Origin: Planctomycetota bacterium
GTDB taxonomy: Bacteria; Planctomycetota; UBA8742; UBA2392
Assembly: GCA_003576915.1 (NCBI GenBank)
Contig: QEVF01000019.1
Coordinates: 1 to 64,000, forward strand
Reading direction: 5' to 3'
Length of the DNA stretch: 64,000 nucleotides
In this document: positions 44,372-52,956 of the stretch, piece by piece
Layout: every line of letters starts with the position of its first letter
How positions within the stretch are numbered: the first letter of the stretch is position 1
Notes under the pieces: model-generated
Database searches by the model: none
Seen by the model: only the letters and a program-made list of their open reading frames with translations
What the model was told of the DNA's origin: nothing
Position numbers and translations under genes: made by a program

Positions 44372-45964
44372 ATGGCAAACATTTCGCAAGCCGCGGAGAT
44401 CAGCGTGTTTCATCACGCGCTGGTGGGGGCCGCTGAGGAAATGGGCGAGGTGCTCAAGCGCAGCGCGTTTTCGCCCAATATCAAAGAACGGCAGGACTAC
44501 TCCTGCGCACTGTTTGACGCTCAGGGGCGCCTTCTGGCCCAGGCCGCCCATCTGCCCGTGCACCTGGGCTCGATGCCCGCCAGCGTGGAGGCCGTGGTGA
44601 AGGCCCTGGGTCCCCGGCTCAAGTCGGGCACCTGCGCGGTAGTGAACGATCCCTATCGTGGAGGCACCCACCTGCCGGATATCACGTTGGTGGCGCCGGT
44701 GTTCGCCGGCGGCCGCCTGCTGGGATATGCCGCCAACCGGGCCCACCACGCGGACATCGGGGGCGGAGCGCCCGGCAGCATGTCACCCCAGACGGACCTG
44801 ATCGCCGAAGGTCTGGTCCTTCCCCCCATGTTGCTCGATGACGCCGCCCTGTCGCTGATTCTCGCCAACACGCGCACGCCTGAAGAGCGCGAAGGGGACC
44901 TGGCGGCCCAGCGCGCCGCCTGCGCCCGGGGAGTCTCCCGCCTTCAGGAGTTGCAGCGCAGAGAGGGCCGCGCATTCAATCGGCGCTGCGCGGGGCTGCT
45001 GGCCCACAGCCGCGCCCTGATGCTGCACTCGCTGGCAAAGTTGAAGGCGGGCGTCTATAGCGCCGAAGACGTGATGGACGACGACGGCGCGGGCGCTGCG
45101 GACATTCGCATCCGGCTCAGGCTCACGGTGGGGCGTAAGGGCCTCCGGTTTGACTTTTCGGGTTCAGCGCCGCAGGTGCGTGGCGGCATCAACGCCGTTC
45201 TCGCCGTAACGCAAAGTGCCTGCTACTACGCGGCGCTCTGTTTCTGTGAGCCGGTGCCGCCCGTCAACGCCGGTTGCTTCGAATGCGTCAACGTGTTTGC
45301 CCCCGAGGGCAGCATCGTGAACGCGCGCAGACCCGCTGCGGTTGCCGGCGGCAACGTCGAGACGAGTCAACGCATCGTTGATGTCTGCCTGAGCGCGCTG
45401 TCGAAGGCGGCCGGGGGCAGAGGTTGCGCGCAAAGCCAGGGCACGATGAACAACGTGACCATTGGCGGCGGGGGCGAGAAACCGTTCACCTACTACGAGA
45501 CCGTTGCAGGCGGCTGCGGGGCCACGCGCGAACGCCAAGGCGCCAGCGCCACCCACTCGCACATGACCAACACGCTCAACACGCCCATCGAGGCGCTGGA
45601 GCACGCCTATCCGCTGCGCGTGGAGGAGTATTCGCTTCGGGCAGGGGCGCAGCATGGCGACCGCAGGGAGCGAGCCGAGGTGGACACACTGCCTTCGCAC
45701 GGCAGGTCCCTGCAACCGGCGTGCGTTCTTGGCGGTGCGGGCGTGGTGCGCCGCATTCGCGCGCTGGTGCCGTGTGAGTTTGGCCTGTTGACGGAGCGCC
45801 GCCTGCACCCGCCGCGCGGGCTCCATGGCGCGCCCGACGGCGAAGTGGGACAGAATACGCTGATTCGCGGAGGTAATAAGCAAAGCCTGCCGCCAAAGTG
45901 CAGCGGCAGGCTGGAAGCGGGCGATGCCCTGGAAATCAGGACCCCAGGCGGCGGCAGCGCCTAA
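44372..45964 (+). CDS. hyuB: hydantoinase/5-oxoprolinase subunit B
   Basis: 530 residues, close to the usual 510-560 of HyuB. Markers: LKRSAFSPNIKERQDYSCALFD, NDPYRGGTHLPDITLV, GGGAPGSMSPQTDL, NVETSQRIVDVCLSAL, and the C-terminal GDALEIRTPGGG. Forms the catalytic partner of HyuA. The last ~75 bp contain a perfect 10-bp hairpin and overlap the convergent CAP gene by 29 bp, so the reading frame also serves as a transcription terminator region for the other strand. Confidence 0.9.
   Translation: MANISQAAEISVFHHALVGAAEEMGEVLKRSAFSPNIKERQDYSCALFDAQGRLLAQAAHLPVHLGSMPASVEAVVKALGPRLKSGTCAVVNDPYRGGTHLPDITLVAPVFAGGRLLGYAANRAHHADIGGGAPGSMSPQTDLIAEGLVLPPMLLDDAALSLILANTRTPEEREGDLAAQRAACARGVSRLQELQRREGRAFNRRCAGLLAHSRALMLHSLAKLKAGVYSAEDVMDDDGAGAADIRIRLRLTVGRKGLRFDFSGSAPQVRGGINAVLAVTQSACYYAALCFCEPVPPVNAGCFECVNVFAPEGSIVNARRPAAVAGGNVETSQRIVDVCLSALSKAAGGRGCAQSQGTMNNVTIGGGGEKPFTYYETVAGGCGATRERQGASATHSHMTNTLNTPIEALEHAYPLRVEEYSLRAGAQHGDRRERAEVDTLPSHGRSLQPACVLGGAGVVRRIRALVPCEFGLLTERRLHPPRGLHGAPDGEVGQNTLIRGGNKQSLPPKCSGRLEAGDALEIRTPGGGSA
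45884..45912 (-). terminator. CAP-gene terminator inside hyuB coding sequence
   Basis: 10-bp perfect stem (45884-45893 with 45903-45912, 9-nt loop) followed on the minus strand by TTTGCTTATT. It lies 24 bp past the CAP stop codon, yet is still within the hyuB reading frame. Confidence 0.6.
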
Positions 45965-47138
45965 GCCGCGCCAGCGCAAGCCCGGCCAGCGCAAGCCATG
46001 CCAGCATGCCCGTGGCAAAGGGGGCCTCCTGCGTTGTGCAGCCTCCGCCGCCGGAATCCGACGAAGAAGCGGGAGTCCCGCCGCCGCCACCGCCGCCCGA
46101 GCCGCCGCCGCTGCCGGTTCCGCTGGTGCCGCCGCTGCCGGGGCCGGGGTTGGTGCTGCCGTTCTGGACGGCGCTGCCCGCCAGAGCCCCCCATGCGCCG
46201 AAGTTGACATCCACGTTCACGTTGCCCTGGCGGAAGTCCACGGCCACGTTGTTGGTGGACAGCGTGACCTGAGCGTAGGTCGGGCCCCCGAAACTGCCGC
46301 CGCTGCAGGTCAAAGTCCAGGTGGCAGGGTTGAGGTTCAGCCAGTACATGCCGGCGGAGTTGGTGGTGGCGTTGACGACGACCGAGCCGCCGCCATTGGC
46401 CGAAACGGTCACGCCCCCGAGGCCTTCGCCCAGGTCATAGCGGCCGTTGCTGTTGCTGTCGTTGTAGACAAAGCCGCAGATGAAGTAGACGGTCGTGTCG
46501 CGCACGCCCGTATGGATGGACCAATAGGCGCCGCTGCCGTCAGGCGGTGTGCTGGAACTGAAGGGCATCTCGGGCCTGAAACCCTCGGCGTAGCCCGTGC
46601 CGATTTCCCGGAACTGGCGATAGAAATTGATCTCGCTCGACGATCCACCCCAGGCCAGCAGGTGATAGCGGTGGCCGGGCGGGCTCACGCCGGAATCAAC
46701 AATCAGCGCGCGAATGGCGTTGGGGGCGGAGTAGCTGATGCCGCCGCTGCTGGGAGTGAACTGACAGGCCAGGGACTCAAGGTTGTTGGCGGCGTTGGGG
46801 AAGCTGGAAATGAGCGGATATCCGGCGTTGCGCACCATCAGGTTGGGTTGGTTGCCGGTAATGGCGCTGGTGTGGGCGAAATAGCCGTTTTGAGCCATCT
46901 CCGTCGAGTGAAAGCGCGACGAAGTCACCAGCCGCTCGTTGAGCGCCAGCGGGCTTGCCGGGGTGATGCCGGCCAGAATGCCGCCCAGCGAGTTGGCGCT
47001 GTCGTAGGCCTGCGGGTTGGCTCTCGCCCGGTTGATTTCGTAGATCGCCAGCGCCTCGGTGTTGCTGGGCGGGGTTTCGACGGAGGACTGCGCAATCAAC
47101 GGTGAAGCGAGCAGCACTGCCAGCAGGGCTAGGCGCAT
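45936..47138 (-). CDS. secreted CAP-domain protein with SdrD-B-like domain and GGGGCT C-terminal sorting signal
   Basis: 400 residues. Signal peptide (about 1-18), CAP/SCP domain (about 28-215, with SSRFHSTEMAQNGYFAHTS, the family's conserved His region), then an SdrD B-like beta domain (about 225-315, YNDSNSNGRYDLGEGLGG). A Gly/Ser/Thr-rich linker precedes GGGGCT, one hydrophobic helix and a basic RRCRR tail, like MYXO-CTERM-type sorting signals. Shine-Dalgarno AGGAG, and TACAAT at 47178-47183 is a likely -10 box. Role of the CAP domain unknown. Confidence 0.83.
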   Translation of the reverse strand: MRLALLAVLLASPLIAQSSVETPPSNTEALAIYEINRARANPQAYDSANSLGGILAGITPASPLALNERLVTSSRFHSTEMAQNGYFAHTSAITGNQPNLMVRNAGYPLISSFPNAANNLESLACQFTPSSGGISYSAPNAIRALIVDSGVSPPGHRYHLLAWGGSSSEINFYRQFREIGTGYAEGFRPEMPFSSSTPPDGSGAYWSIHTGVRDTTVYFICGFVYNDSNSNGRYDLGEGLGGVTVSANGGGSVVVNATTNSAGMYWLNLNPATWTLTCSGGSFGGPTYAQVTLSTNNVAVDFRQGNVNVDVNFGAWGALAGSAVQNGSTNPGPGSGGTSGTGSGGGSGGGGGGGTPASSSDSGGGGCTTQEAPFATGMLAWLALAGLALARLRRCRRLGS

Positions 47139-47177
47139 GGGTTCTCCTGAATGCCCAGCCTCTTTCTACGCGAAAGT

Positions 47178-47183
47178 ATTGTA
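47178..47183 (-). promoter_or_regulatory. -10 box of secreted CAP gene
   Basis: TACAAT on the minus strand, about 39 nt before the ATG. A clear -35 element was not identified. Confidence 0.4.
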
Positions 47184-47261
47184 GCACAAACTCCAAGGTC
47201 TGCAGCACCGGCCCGCAAACCTGGAGGGTCCGCCGTTATCCCGGTTCCAGGGGGCCGCGCC

Positions 47262-48422
47262 TTACGGGCGCAGCTTCTTCATTTCGGCGATGATGGCGTC
47301 GCACTCTTGCTCGGTGTTATAGAAGTGCGGGCTGACGCGAATGCCGCCCTTGGGGCGGTAGTCGATCACAAAGCCGCGCCGGATGAGCTCCTGCTCGGCC
47401 TTGTCGGCGCCGGGCCAGTCGATGCAGACGGTGCCGCCGCGTCGCTTGGGGTCCAGCGGCGTGTTGACCTTGAAGCCTGCGGCCAGCGCCTGCTCGATCA
47501 GGCGCGAAGTCAGGCGCTGGCTCTTCTCGCGGATTTTCTCGACGCCCACCTGCCTGATGATCTCGTAACCGGGGCGGCACGAATAGAGCGCAACCACGGG
47601 CGGTGTGCCGGTGCTGGCGCGCCAGACGCCTTCGTGCGGCGTGAACTCCATCTCGAACTTGAAGGGCCGCGCGTGGCTGATCCAGCCCGTGAGCGCGGGG
47701 TCGTAGTCCTTGATCAGATCGGGGCGGATGTAGAGGTAGCAGACGTTGGGCCCGCCGCAGACCCATTTCACGGAGCCGCCGACGACGTAATCGACGCCCA
47801 TCTTCGTCACGTCGAAGGGGACGGTGCCGATGCTCTGGTAGACATCAAGCAGGACCTTGGCGCCGACCTTGTGGGCCTTTTCGATGATGGGCTGCACGTC
47901 CTGCAGGTAGCTGCTGCGGAAATAGACGTGGGAAATCGGCACCAGCGCGGTTTTCTCGGTGATGGCGTCGCAGATCTTCTGCACGTCCACGCCGATGCCG
48001 TCGTCGCTTTCCACCATGGTGATCTTCGCGCCGTAGCGCGCCCACTCCTGCACGACGTAATGGGGGCTGGTGAACTGCATCGTGTCGTACACGATGCCAT
48101 TGCGCTTCTTTGTGAAGTCGATGCTCGAAAGTACCTGCGCCGTCAGCGTGGCTACGTTGAGGTGCAGCATTACGCTGCCCTTGGGCGCCCCCATGACGCT
48201 GCCGATGAGGTCAGCGGTGAGTTCGCAGTCATGCAGCCAGCCCGAGCCGTCGGGATAGTGCCAGGCCACGACGCCGTCTTCGTTCCACATGTCGGCGAAG
48301 TGCTTGACGCCTTCGTAGACGCGGCGGGGCATGGCGCCCAGCGAGTTGTTGATCAGGTAGGTCTTGCGCGAAAGGATGGGGAACTCCTCGCGCCATTGGA
48401 GCAGGGGATCGGTTTGCGGCAT
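47262..48422 (-). CDS. kynureninase-like PLP enzyme (aminotransferase class V fold)
   Basis: 386 residues. Fold-type-I PLP enzyme: FPILSRKTYLINNSLGAMP near the N-terminus, LHLNVATLTAQVLSS, and the PLP-lysine motif VVGGSVKWVCGGPNVCYLYI (about residues 220-239). Overall order matches kynureninase (Trp/kynurenine breakdown, releasing anthranilate and alanine), but the loop after the lysine differs from the KYLNGGPG of true kynureninases, so another beta-hydrolysing or desulfurising reaction is possible. A tryptophan-dioxygenase-like gene lies 3.8 kb away on the same strand. GAGGCG precedes the ATG. Confidence 0.72.
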   Translation of the reverse strand: MPQTDPLLQWREEFPILSRKTYLINNSLGAMPRRVYEGVKHFADMWNEDGVVAWHYPDGSGWLHDCELTADLIGSVMGAPKGSVMLHLNVATLTAQVLSSIDFTKKRNGIVYDTMQFTSPHYVVQEWARYGAKITMVESDDGIGVDVQKICDAITEKTALVPISHVYFRSSYLQDVQPIIEKAHKVGAKVLLDVYQSIGTVPFDVTKMGVDYVVGGSVKWVCGGPNVCYLYIRPDLIKDYDPALTGWISHARPFKFEMEFTPHEGVWRASTGTPPVVALYSCRPGYEIIRQVGVEKIREKSQRLTSRLIEQALAAGFKVNTPLDPKRRGGTVCIDWPGADKAEQELIRRGFVIDYRPKGGIRVSPHFYNTEQECDAIIAEMKKLRP

Positions 48423-48556
48423 GTCAGCGCCTCACGAACTACACGGCATTTATCCACGGAAGGACAGGTAAGGACACGGAAAAAGCCCTTAGTAAGTTTG
48501 CCTTGACGCTTTCCTGTGTTGGGTAACAATCAGCAGGCTCGGTCAGGAACGATCTC

Positions 48557-49825
48557 ATGTTCTTTCGAGAGACATTCGCAAAAGCACTTCGCAGGGCCGT
48601 TGCAGACTTGAATCGGTTTGGCCAACACATGTCGAAGTTTAGAGACTACAAGGTCAAGGGCGAAGGGGATGCCCAAGCCATCGTCGAGGCGCTCGACGTA
48701 CTGGAGAAAGTGCAATCGGCGCCAACAGAGACGTTCAGCCCATTGCATCGGATAGCCGCGTTTCTTCAGAGTGCCGAAGATCGAGAGGCCTTTCGCTTCC
48801 TTAGAAAGCACGCCATTCCGCGCTTGATTCGCGTTGTCACAGCCAAGTGGGACCAGCAGGAACTAAGAGATGATCTGATGTTCTGCATCCAGCAACTGGC
48901 GCTTTACCAGACAGAAGAGAGTGTGCCGGTGGTGGTGCGCGCGATGCATGAGTGGCCCGACGGCTATCTCTGGCGCTCCATAATGCACTTCTTCGCGGAA
49001 CAGGAATCGCCCCAAGCCGATCTGCTTATCCGAACGATTGGACACAACATTCCCAAGGGGAACTCCGGCGTGGCTTACCTCGAGTGCGTCAACACTCGCG
49101 CCCACGAGTACGGGATGGCTCCGCATCCATTCGCCAGTGAAAACGGCATTCGGTTCCTGAAGGATCTCTTGAAGGACCAGGAATCTGACAACGCAATTTC
49201 AGCGGCGGTGGCAATTCCCTTTCTTCCGGAGGCGCCCCGAAGTGAACTCCTGTCCCTGGCCCTCGAACACAGCAACTGGGAAGTTCATCTCGAGGCCGCC
49301 TGGGCCATGGCAAGAGTGGGAAACGAGAATGGTTTCAAGCTGATGGTTGAACTCTCGAAGGACGTACACAAATTCATCAGAGTGGCGCGATACCTGCATG
49401 AACTCGGCAGGTACTACTTGCTGCCGTTCGAGACTCAGTCAGAAGACTTTCAGGCCATGGCCGAGATGTCCAATTGGCTCCAGCATCCGAATGAACTCGG
49501 GCGGGTGCCCGATGAACTCATTCAAGTTGATACACGAAAGATTTTCTGGCCGCCAACCAATGACACGCGCCGCGTCTGGCTGTTTCGCTTTTCCTGCAAA
49601 CCTGCAGACGGGGCTGAGCCAAACGAGTATGAATTGGGCGTCGGCATGGTGGGAAGCGTCACCTGGGCTATGCTCGAAACATCGACGGCAAGCATGAAGC
49701 CCGAAGAGGTCTATGCTTTGCATTGCTGCTGGGAGCTGCAGCAGAATGACGATGATCTGGCCCCGGAGGAGATTGACATTCAGGCCGGCCTGAAAATCCT
49801 GCGCAAATACAATCCAGAGATGTGA
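48557..49825 (+). CDS. HEAT-repeat-like protein of unknown function
   Basis: 422 residues. Mostly helical; segments such as DDLMFCIQQLALYQTEESVPVVVRAMHEWPDGYLWRSI and VHLEAAWAMARVGNENGFKLMVELSKD look like HEAT/armadillo pairs (about 90-310). The C-terminal third (RKIFWPPTNDTRRVWLFRF) is beta-richer. No signal peptide. GC content is clearly lower than its flanks and codon use differs, suggesting acquisition from elsewhere. AGGAACG precedes the ATG. Confidence 0.7.
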   Translation: MFFRETFAKALRRAVADLNRFGQHMSKFRDYKVKGEGDAQAIVEALDVLEKVQSAPTETFSPLHRIAAFLQSAEDREAFRFLRKHAIPRLIRVVTAKWDQQELRDDLMFCIQQLALYQTEESVPVVVRAMHEWPDGYLWRSIMHFFAEQESPQADLLIRTIGHNIPKGNSGVAYLECVNTRAHEYGMAPHPFASENGIRFLKDLLKDQESDNAISAAVAIPFLPEAPRSELLSLALEHSNWEVHLEAAWAMARVGNENGFKLMVELSKDVHKFIRVARYLHELGRYYLLPFETQSEDFQAMAEMSNWLQHPNELGRVPDELIQVDTRKIFWPPTNDTRRVWLFRFSCKPADGAEPNEYELGVGMVGSVTWAMLETSTASMKPEEVYALHCCWELQQNDDDLAPEEIDIQAGLKILRKYNPEM

Positions 49826-49870
49826 ACGCGTGTCCTTTGGCGTGCATGCCAAGTTGCAGGAGCGAAGGCC

Positions 49871-50077
49871 CTAGCGCTTTTTGCCCTGGCTGAGCCACGC
49901 GCCGAGGATGGCAACGCCCACCCCGGCGCCGAGCAGGCCCCAGCGTTCCGGCGGCCATTTGCTGAACGAGGTGAATCCCAGGTCAAGGTTGATGCCCTGG
50001 CTCATGCCAAAGACATCCATCAGCGCGCAGACCACCAGGCCCACGCCCACCAGTATCAAAATCAGTCCAGGCTTCAT
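49871..50077 (-). CDS. small two-helix membrane protein
   Basis: 68 residues with two membrane helices (about 4-20 and 47-62) joined by a loop containing FGMSQGINLDLGFTSFSKWPPERW, then a basic end QGKKR. A strong Shine-Dalgarno (AAGGAGG) precedes the ATG, which makes it a real gene despite its size. Resembles DUF3185-type small membrane proteins, but the match is by eye only. Single gene between two convergent/divergent larger genes. Confidence 0.72.
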   Translation of the reverse strand: MKPGLILILVGVGLVVCALMDVFGMSQGINLDLGFTSFSKWPPERWGLLGAGVGVAILGAWLSQGKKR

Positions 50078-50124
50078 GGGCGCCTCCTTGCGCCCTCAAC
50101 GTACACGGGCCAAGCCCCCATGGC

Positions 50125-50130
50125 TATACT
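50125..50130 (+). promoter_or_regulatory. -10 box of TPR gene, leaderless spacing
   Basis: TATACT followed by 6 nt (GCGCCG) and the ATG at 50137, with no Shine-Dalgarno. Same spacing as at bshC, the glycosyltransferase and the gene at 30852. Confidence 0.5.
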
Positions 50131-50136
50131 GCGCCG

Positions 50137-51849
50137 ATGAGCGCGGCCCGGGTCTCCGACCTGCAGTTCTCCCATCAACTGGCGCACCAGGCCATCCACG
50201 ACGCCCTCGAGCCCAAGTTCCGCGCCCGGCTCCACGCCCTTGCCCTCGACATCCTTGAAGAACTCCACCCCCGCTCGCCGCCGGGCCTGGCCCACGAACT
50301 GGCTTGGCACGCCGCCCAGGCCCTTCATCATCCGCCCGACGGTCGTCGGCCTGAGCTTGAGCGGCGTCAGTTTGAATACCTGAAGCAGATCGCGGCCGAG
50401 GCGGCCCTGGGCGTGCGCTACGACGAAATCCGCAGCGCTTTCACCGCCGTCTGCGACCACCCCCGGGCCGACGACGCGGCCCGGCTTGCCGCCTTGATGG
50501 CATGGGGCGACTGTGCCTGGCGCCTGGGCCAATCCGCCGAGGCCGCCCAGCGCTACCGTGCCGCGCTGCAACTTGCCGAGAAGCTCGCGCGCCTTGCTGA
50601 CCGCTTCCATTGCCTGAACAACCTCGGCGTGCATCTGCGCGAGTGTGGCGAGATGGAAGAGGCCGAGTCGCTCCTGCAGGCGGCATTGGCCCTGGCCCGA
50701 GAGCTCAAAGAGCCGCGCCTGGAGATCCGCGCGCTGGGCAACATCGTGGGTTACCTGCACGCCGCCGGGCGTGCGGGCGAGGCGCTGATCATCAGCGAGC
50801 GCACCTATGCCTTGAGTGTGGAGTCCGGCGATGGCGTGCTCCAGGCCCTGAGCCTCTCCAATCTGGCAACCTTTCAACATCACCTGGGCCGCTTCCGGGA
50901 AGCCGAGGCCAATTACGAACGGGCCGCCGCCATGTTGCGCGAACTGGGGCGGCCCCAGCAGCAGGCCATCGTGTTTGGCAATCTGGCCATCCTCAAGCGC
51001 GGCCAGGGCGCCATGGAAGAGGGTCACCGGCTGCTGGAGGAAGCCCTGCAGGCGGCGCGACACGCGGGCCTCAAGCGCTACCAGGCGCAGTTCACGGGAC
51101 AATTGGCGTCGGATTTCGCGCGGCAGGGCCTGGACGATCAGGCGCAGGCCATGCACCTGCAAGCGCGGGCGACTTTGCGCGAGGTGGGGGACCGCCATGG
51201 CGAAGGTCTGGCGACGGGCAATCACGCCATCTTTGCCCGCGACCGGGGCGAACTGGCACGCAGCATGTCGCTCTTCGCCGAGGCCGATGAACTCATGGAC
51301 GGCGGCAGCGGCCGGGACATGCAGGCCGCCATGCGGGGCGTGCGCGCGGCCCTGCGCACCTTGCTTGGAGACTTTGCCGGGGCCGAGAGCGACCTTGAGT
51401 TCGTGGACCTGTTTCTGAGTCCCAGGTCCTTCGGCACGCTCTATCTGGAATACGCCCTTATTCCACGCATCCGGCTGGCCTTGGCCCGCGCTGCGGAACC
51501 CGCACTGGACGCCGCGGAGTTCGAGAAGGCCCTCGTCCTGGCAGACGCTCTGGAGGCCGAGCGTCAGCGCCTGAACGTGCTCGACACCACCGAGCTGGGC
51601 GAGATCTGCCTCGAAGTTGTCTCACTCATCCGGCAGGCGAAGGCCCGCCTGGCCGGGGCGGAGCCACCCTTGTGCTGGCGCGGCTATGCCCCCGCGCGCC
51701 TTGACCCTCGCTTGCGCCTGGCACTGCTGGAGCGCCTGCGGCAGTACGAGCCCCAGAAACATGCCCAACTGGTGCAGGACGGGCGCCTGCACCAGGCGAT
51801 GCTCGAAGGAACACCGGGGCTGCCGCTGCCCGACTGGCGCGGCGTCTAG
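50137..51849 (+). CDS. tetratricopeptide-repeat protein
   Basis: 570 residues, cytoplasmic, no signal peptide. From about residue 110 to 420 the sequence is a series of 34-40-residue helix pairs of TPR type (for example HCLNNLGVHLRECGEMEEAESLLQAALALARELKEPRLEI and QARATLREVGDRHGEGLATGN). The N-terminal 100 residues resemble the domain of TPR ATPase/regulator proteins but carry no P-loop. Likely a protein-interaction scaffold. The C-terminal ~60 residues (AGAEPPLCWRGYAPARLD) are not TPR. Confidence 0.82.
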   Translation: MSAARVSDLQFSHQLAHQAIHDALEPKFRARLHALALDILEELHPRSPPGLAHELAWHAAQALHHPPDGRRPELERRQFEYLKQIAAEAALGVRYDEIRSAFTAVCDHPRADDAARLAALMAWGDCAWRLGQSAEAAQRYRAALQLAEKLARLADRFHCLNNLGVHLRECGEMEEAESLLQAALALARELKEPRLEIRALGNIVGYLHAAGRAGEALIISERTYALSVESGDGVLQALSLSNLATFQHHLGRFREAEANYERAAAMLRELGRPQQQAIVFGNLAILKRGQGAMEEGHRLLEEALQAARHAGLKRYQAQFTGQLASDFARQGLDDQAQAMHLQARATLREVGDRHGEGLATGNHAIFARDRGELARSMSLFAEADELMDGGSGRDMQAAMRGVRAALRTLLGDFAGAESDLEFVDLFLSPRSFGTLYLEYALIPRIRLALARAAEPALDAAEFEKALVLADALEAERQRLNVLDTTELGEICLEVVSLIRQAKARLAGAEPPLCWRGYAPARLDPRLRLALLERLRQYEPQKHAQLVQDGRLHQAMLEGTPGLPLPDWRGV

Positions 51850-51916
51850 TCTCCGTCCGGTGAATACTTCTGCAACGCAGGGCTGTGCGGCCCCTTCGGG
51901 CACTTTGTGTTCCCCG

Positions 51917-51940
51917 GCAGGCCGTTGAAGTACGGCCTGC
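51917..51940 (+). terminator. hairpin after TPR gene
   Basis: Perfect 9-bp stem (51917-51925 with 51932-51940, loop TGAAGT) 68 bp past the TPR stop codon. No T tract follows; structured repeat copy B begins just downstream. Low-confidence terminator. Confidence 0.4.
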
Positions 51941-51942
51941 GC

Positions 51943-52078
51943 ACGCAAGCCAGGGACAGTTGGCGCGACTCAAGCGGCCGAAGCGCCGCTTCAAGTGGAG
52001 GTCGGGCCTGATTCACTTTGGCCCGACCGGGTTGAGAAAGTGGCCGGATGCCGCCCATTCAACAATCTGCCAGGTGGC
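51943..52078 (+). repeat. structured repeat element, copy B (candidate RNA)
   Basis: Aligns with copy A (21288-21420) without large gaps in the core. H1: 51972-51978 with 51985-51991. H2: 52000-52008 with 52020-52028, nine perfect pairs. H3: 52031-52036 with 52058-52063 enclosing 52040-52044 with 52050-52054 around CGGAT. Two pairs changed on both sides relative to A: G-C to A-T in H1 and G-C to T-A in H3. The outer stem of copy A is not clear here. It fills the only intergenic gap over 300 bp (51850-52226), between the TPR gene and the convergent dioxygenase gene; nothing else is visible in the gap except the preceding hairpin. Confidence 0.75.
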
Positions 52079-52226
52079 TCGGCCGCGCCTCCGGCTCAAT
52101 GTCCGCCATCGCGCCCGCAGGTGCCCGCGAAAAACGGTTCACGGGGCAGCGTCCAGGGCGCACTTGCGATTGCCTTGCGGCTGCTGCTCGTGGCGGGCTG
52201 ACCGTGGTTGCGTTCTTCTCGCTGCG

Positions 52227-52946
52227 CTACTGGTACGCGCCGCCGCCCTGCGGGCGGTACTTGGCGTTGTAGGCGTTGGTGGTCCGGTTGATGACGGCCC
52301 AGATCTCGGGGAAGAACGAGAGGTGGGCGTTTTCCTTCAGTGCGCTGGCGGGGATGCCCTTGAGACTCATCACGGCGTCGCCGATGATGCGCTTCACGAG
52401 TTGGAAGTGGCGGTAGCGCCAGTGCATCAACTCCTGATCGAGTTCGCTCATCGCGATCGTGAGTTCGAAGAGGTCCACCAGGCCGTGGGGGTCCTGGTGA
52501 ATCTGGTCCAGGGTCTTCTTGTGGCGCTTGAGACAGGCGGAGTAGGCCTCCCACAGTTTCTCGGGCTGGTCGAGCAGCTTGTTGAACCCCGGGCTTTCCT
52601 GGCCGCTGCCTTTGCCCAGGCCCATGCGGATCTTGTGGTAGTCCCAGGGCGCGAGCGACATCGGGAACTTCAGGCTGTCGCCCAGAAACTCGATCATGCT
52701 TGCGCTGCGCTTGATGAAGCGAGTGGCGTCGCGCAGCTTGTCTGACTGCACCCAGGCCACGGACTGTTCCAGGTGCTGTATGACGATCTTGAGCCAGAGC
52801 TCCATGGCCTGATGCACGGTCTGGAACAGCAGCTCCTCTTCGTTGGCCCATTCGCCGGGCCCCTTCTGGAGCCGGTAAAGCTCCTGCGTGCGGATGTACT
52901 TCTCGTAGTCCGTACTGCCGTCACCGTAAATCACCGGGTCTGCCAT
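52227..52946 (-). CDS. tryptophan 2,3-dioxygenase-like heme protein, divergent active site
   Basis: 239 residues. TDO family features: TDYEKYIRTQELYRLQ, the LLFQTVHQAMELWLK helix and the heme-His region WRYRHFQLVKRIIG. Two substrate-binding features of authentic TDO are missing: the SGFQSxQYR segment reads SGQESPGFN (no Arg) and the GTGGSSG loop after the heme His is replaced by unrelated sequence. It probably binds heme but may not use tryptophan. AGGGG precedes the ATG. A REP-like double hairpin begins 10 bp upstream of the start. Confidence 0.72.
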   Translation of the reverse strand: MADPVIYGDGSTDYEKYIRTQELYRLQKGPGEWANEEELLFQTVHQAMELWLKIVIQHLEQSVAWVQSDKLRDATRFIKRSASMIEFLGDSLKFPMSLAPWDYHKIRMGLGKGSGQESPGFNKLLDQPEKLWEAYSACLKRHKKTLDQIHQDPHGLVDLFELTIAMSELDQELMHWRYRHFQLVKRIIGDAVMSLKGIPASALKENAHLSFFPEIWAVINRTTNAYNAKYRPQGGGAYQ

Positions 52947-52956
52947 GTTGTCCCCT

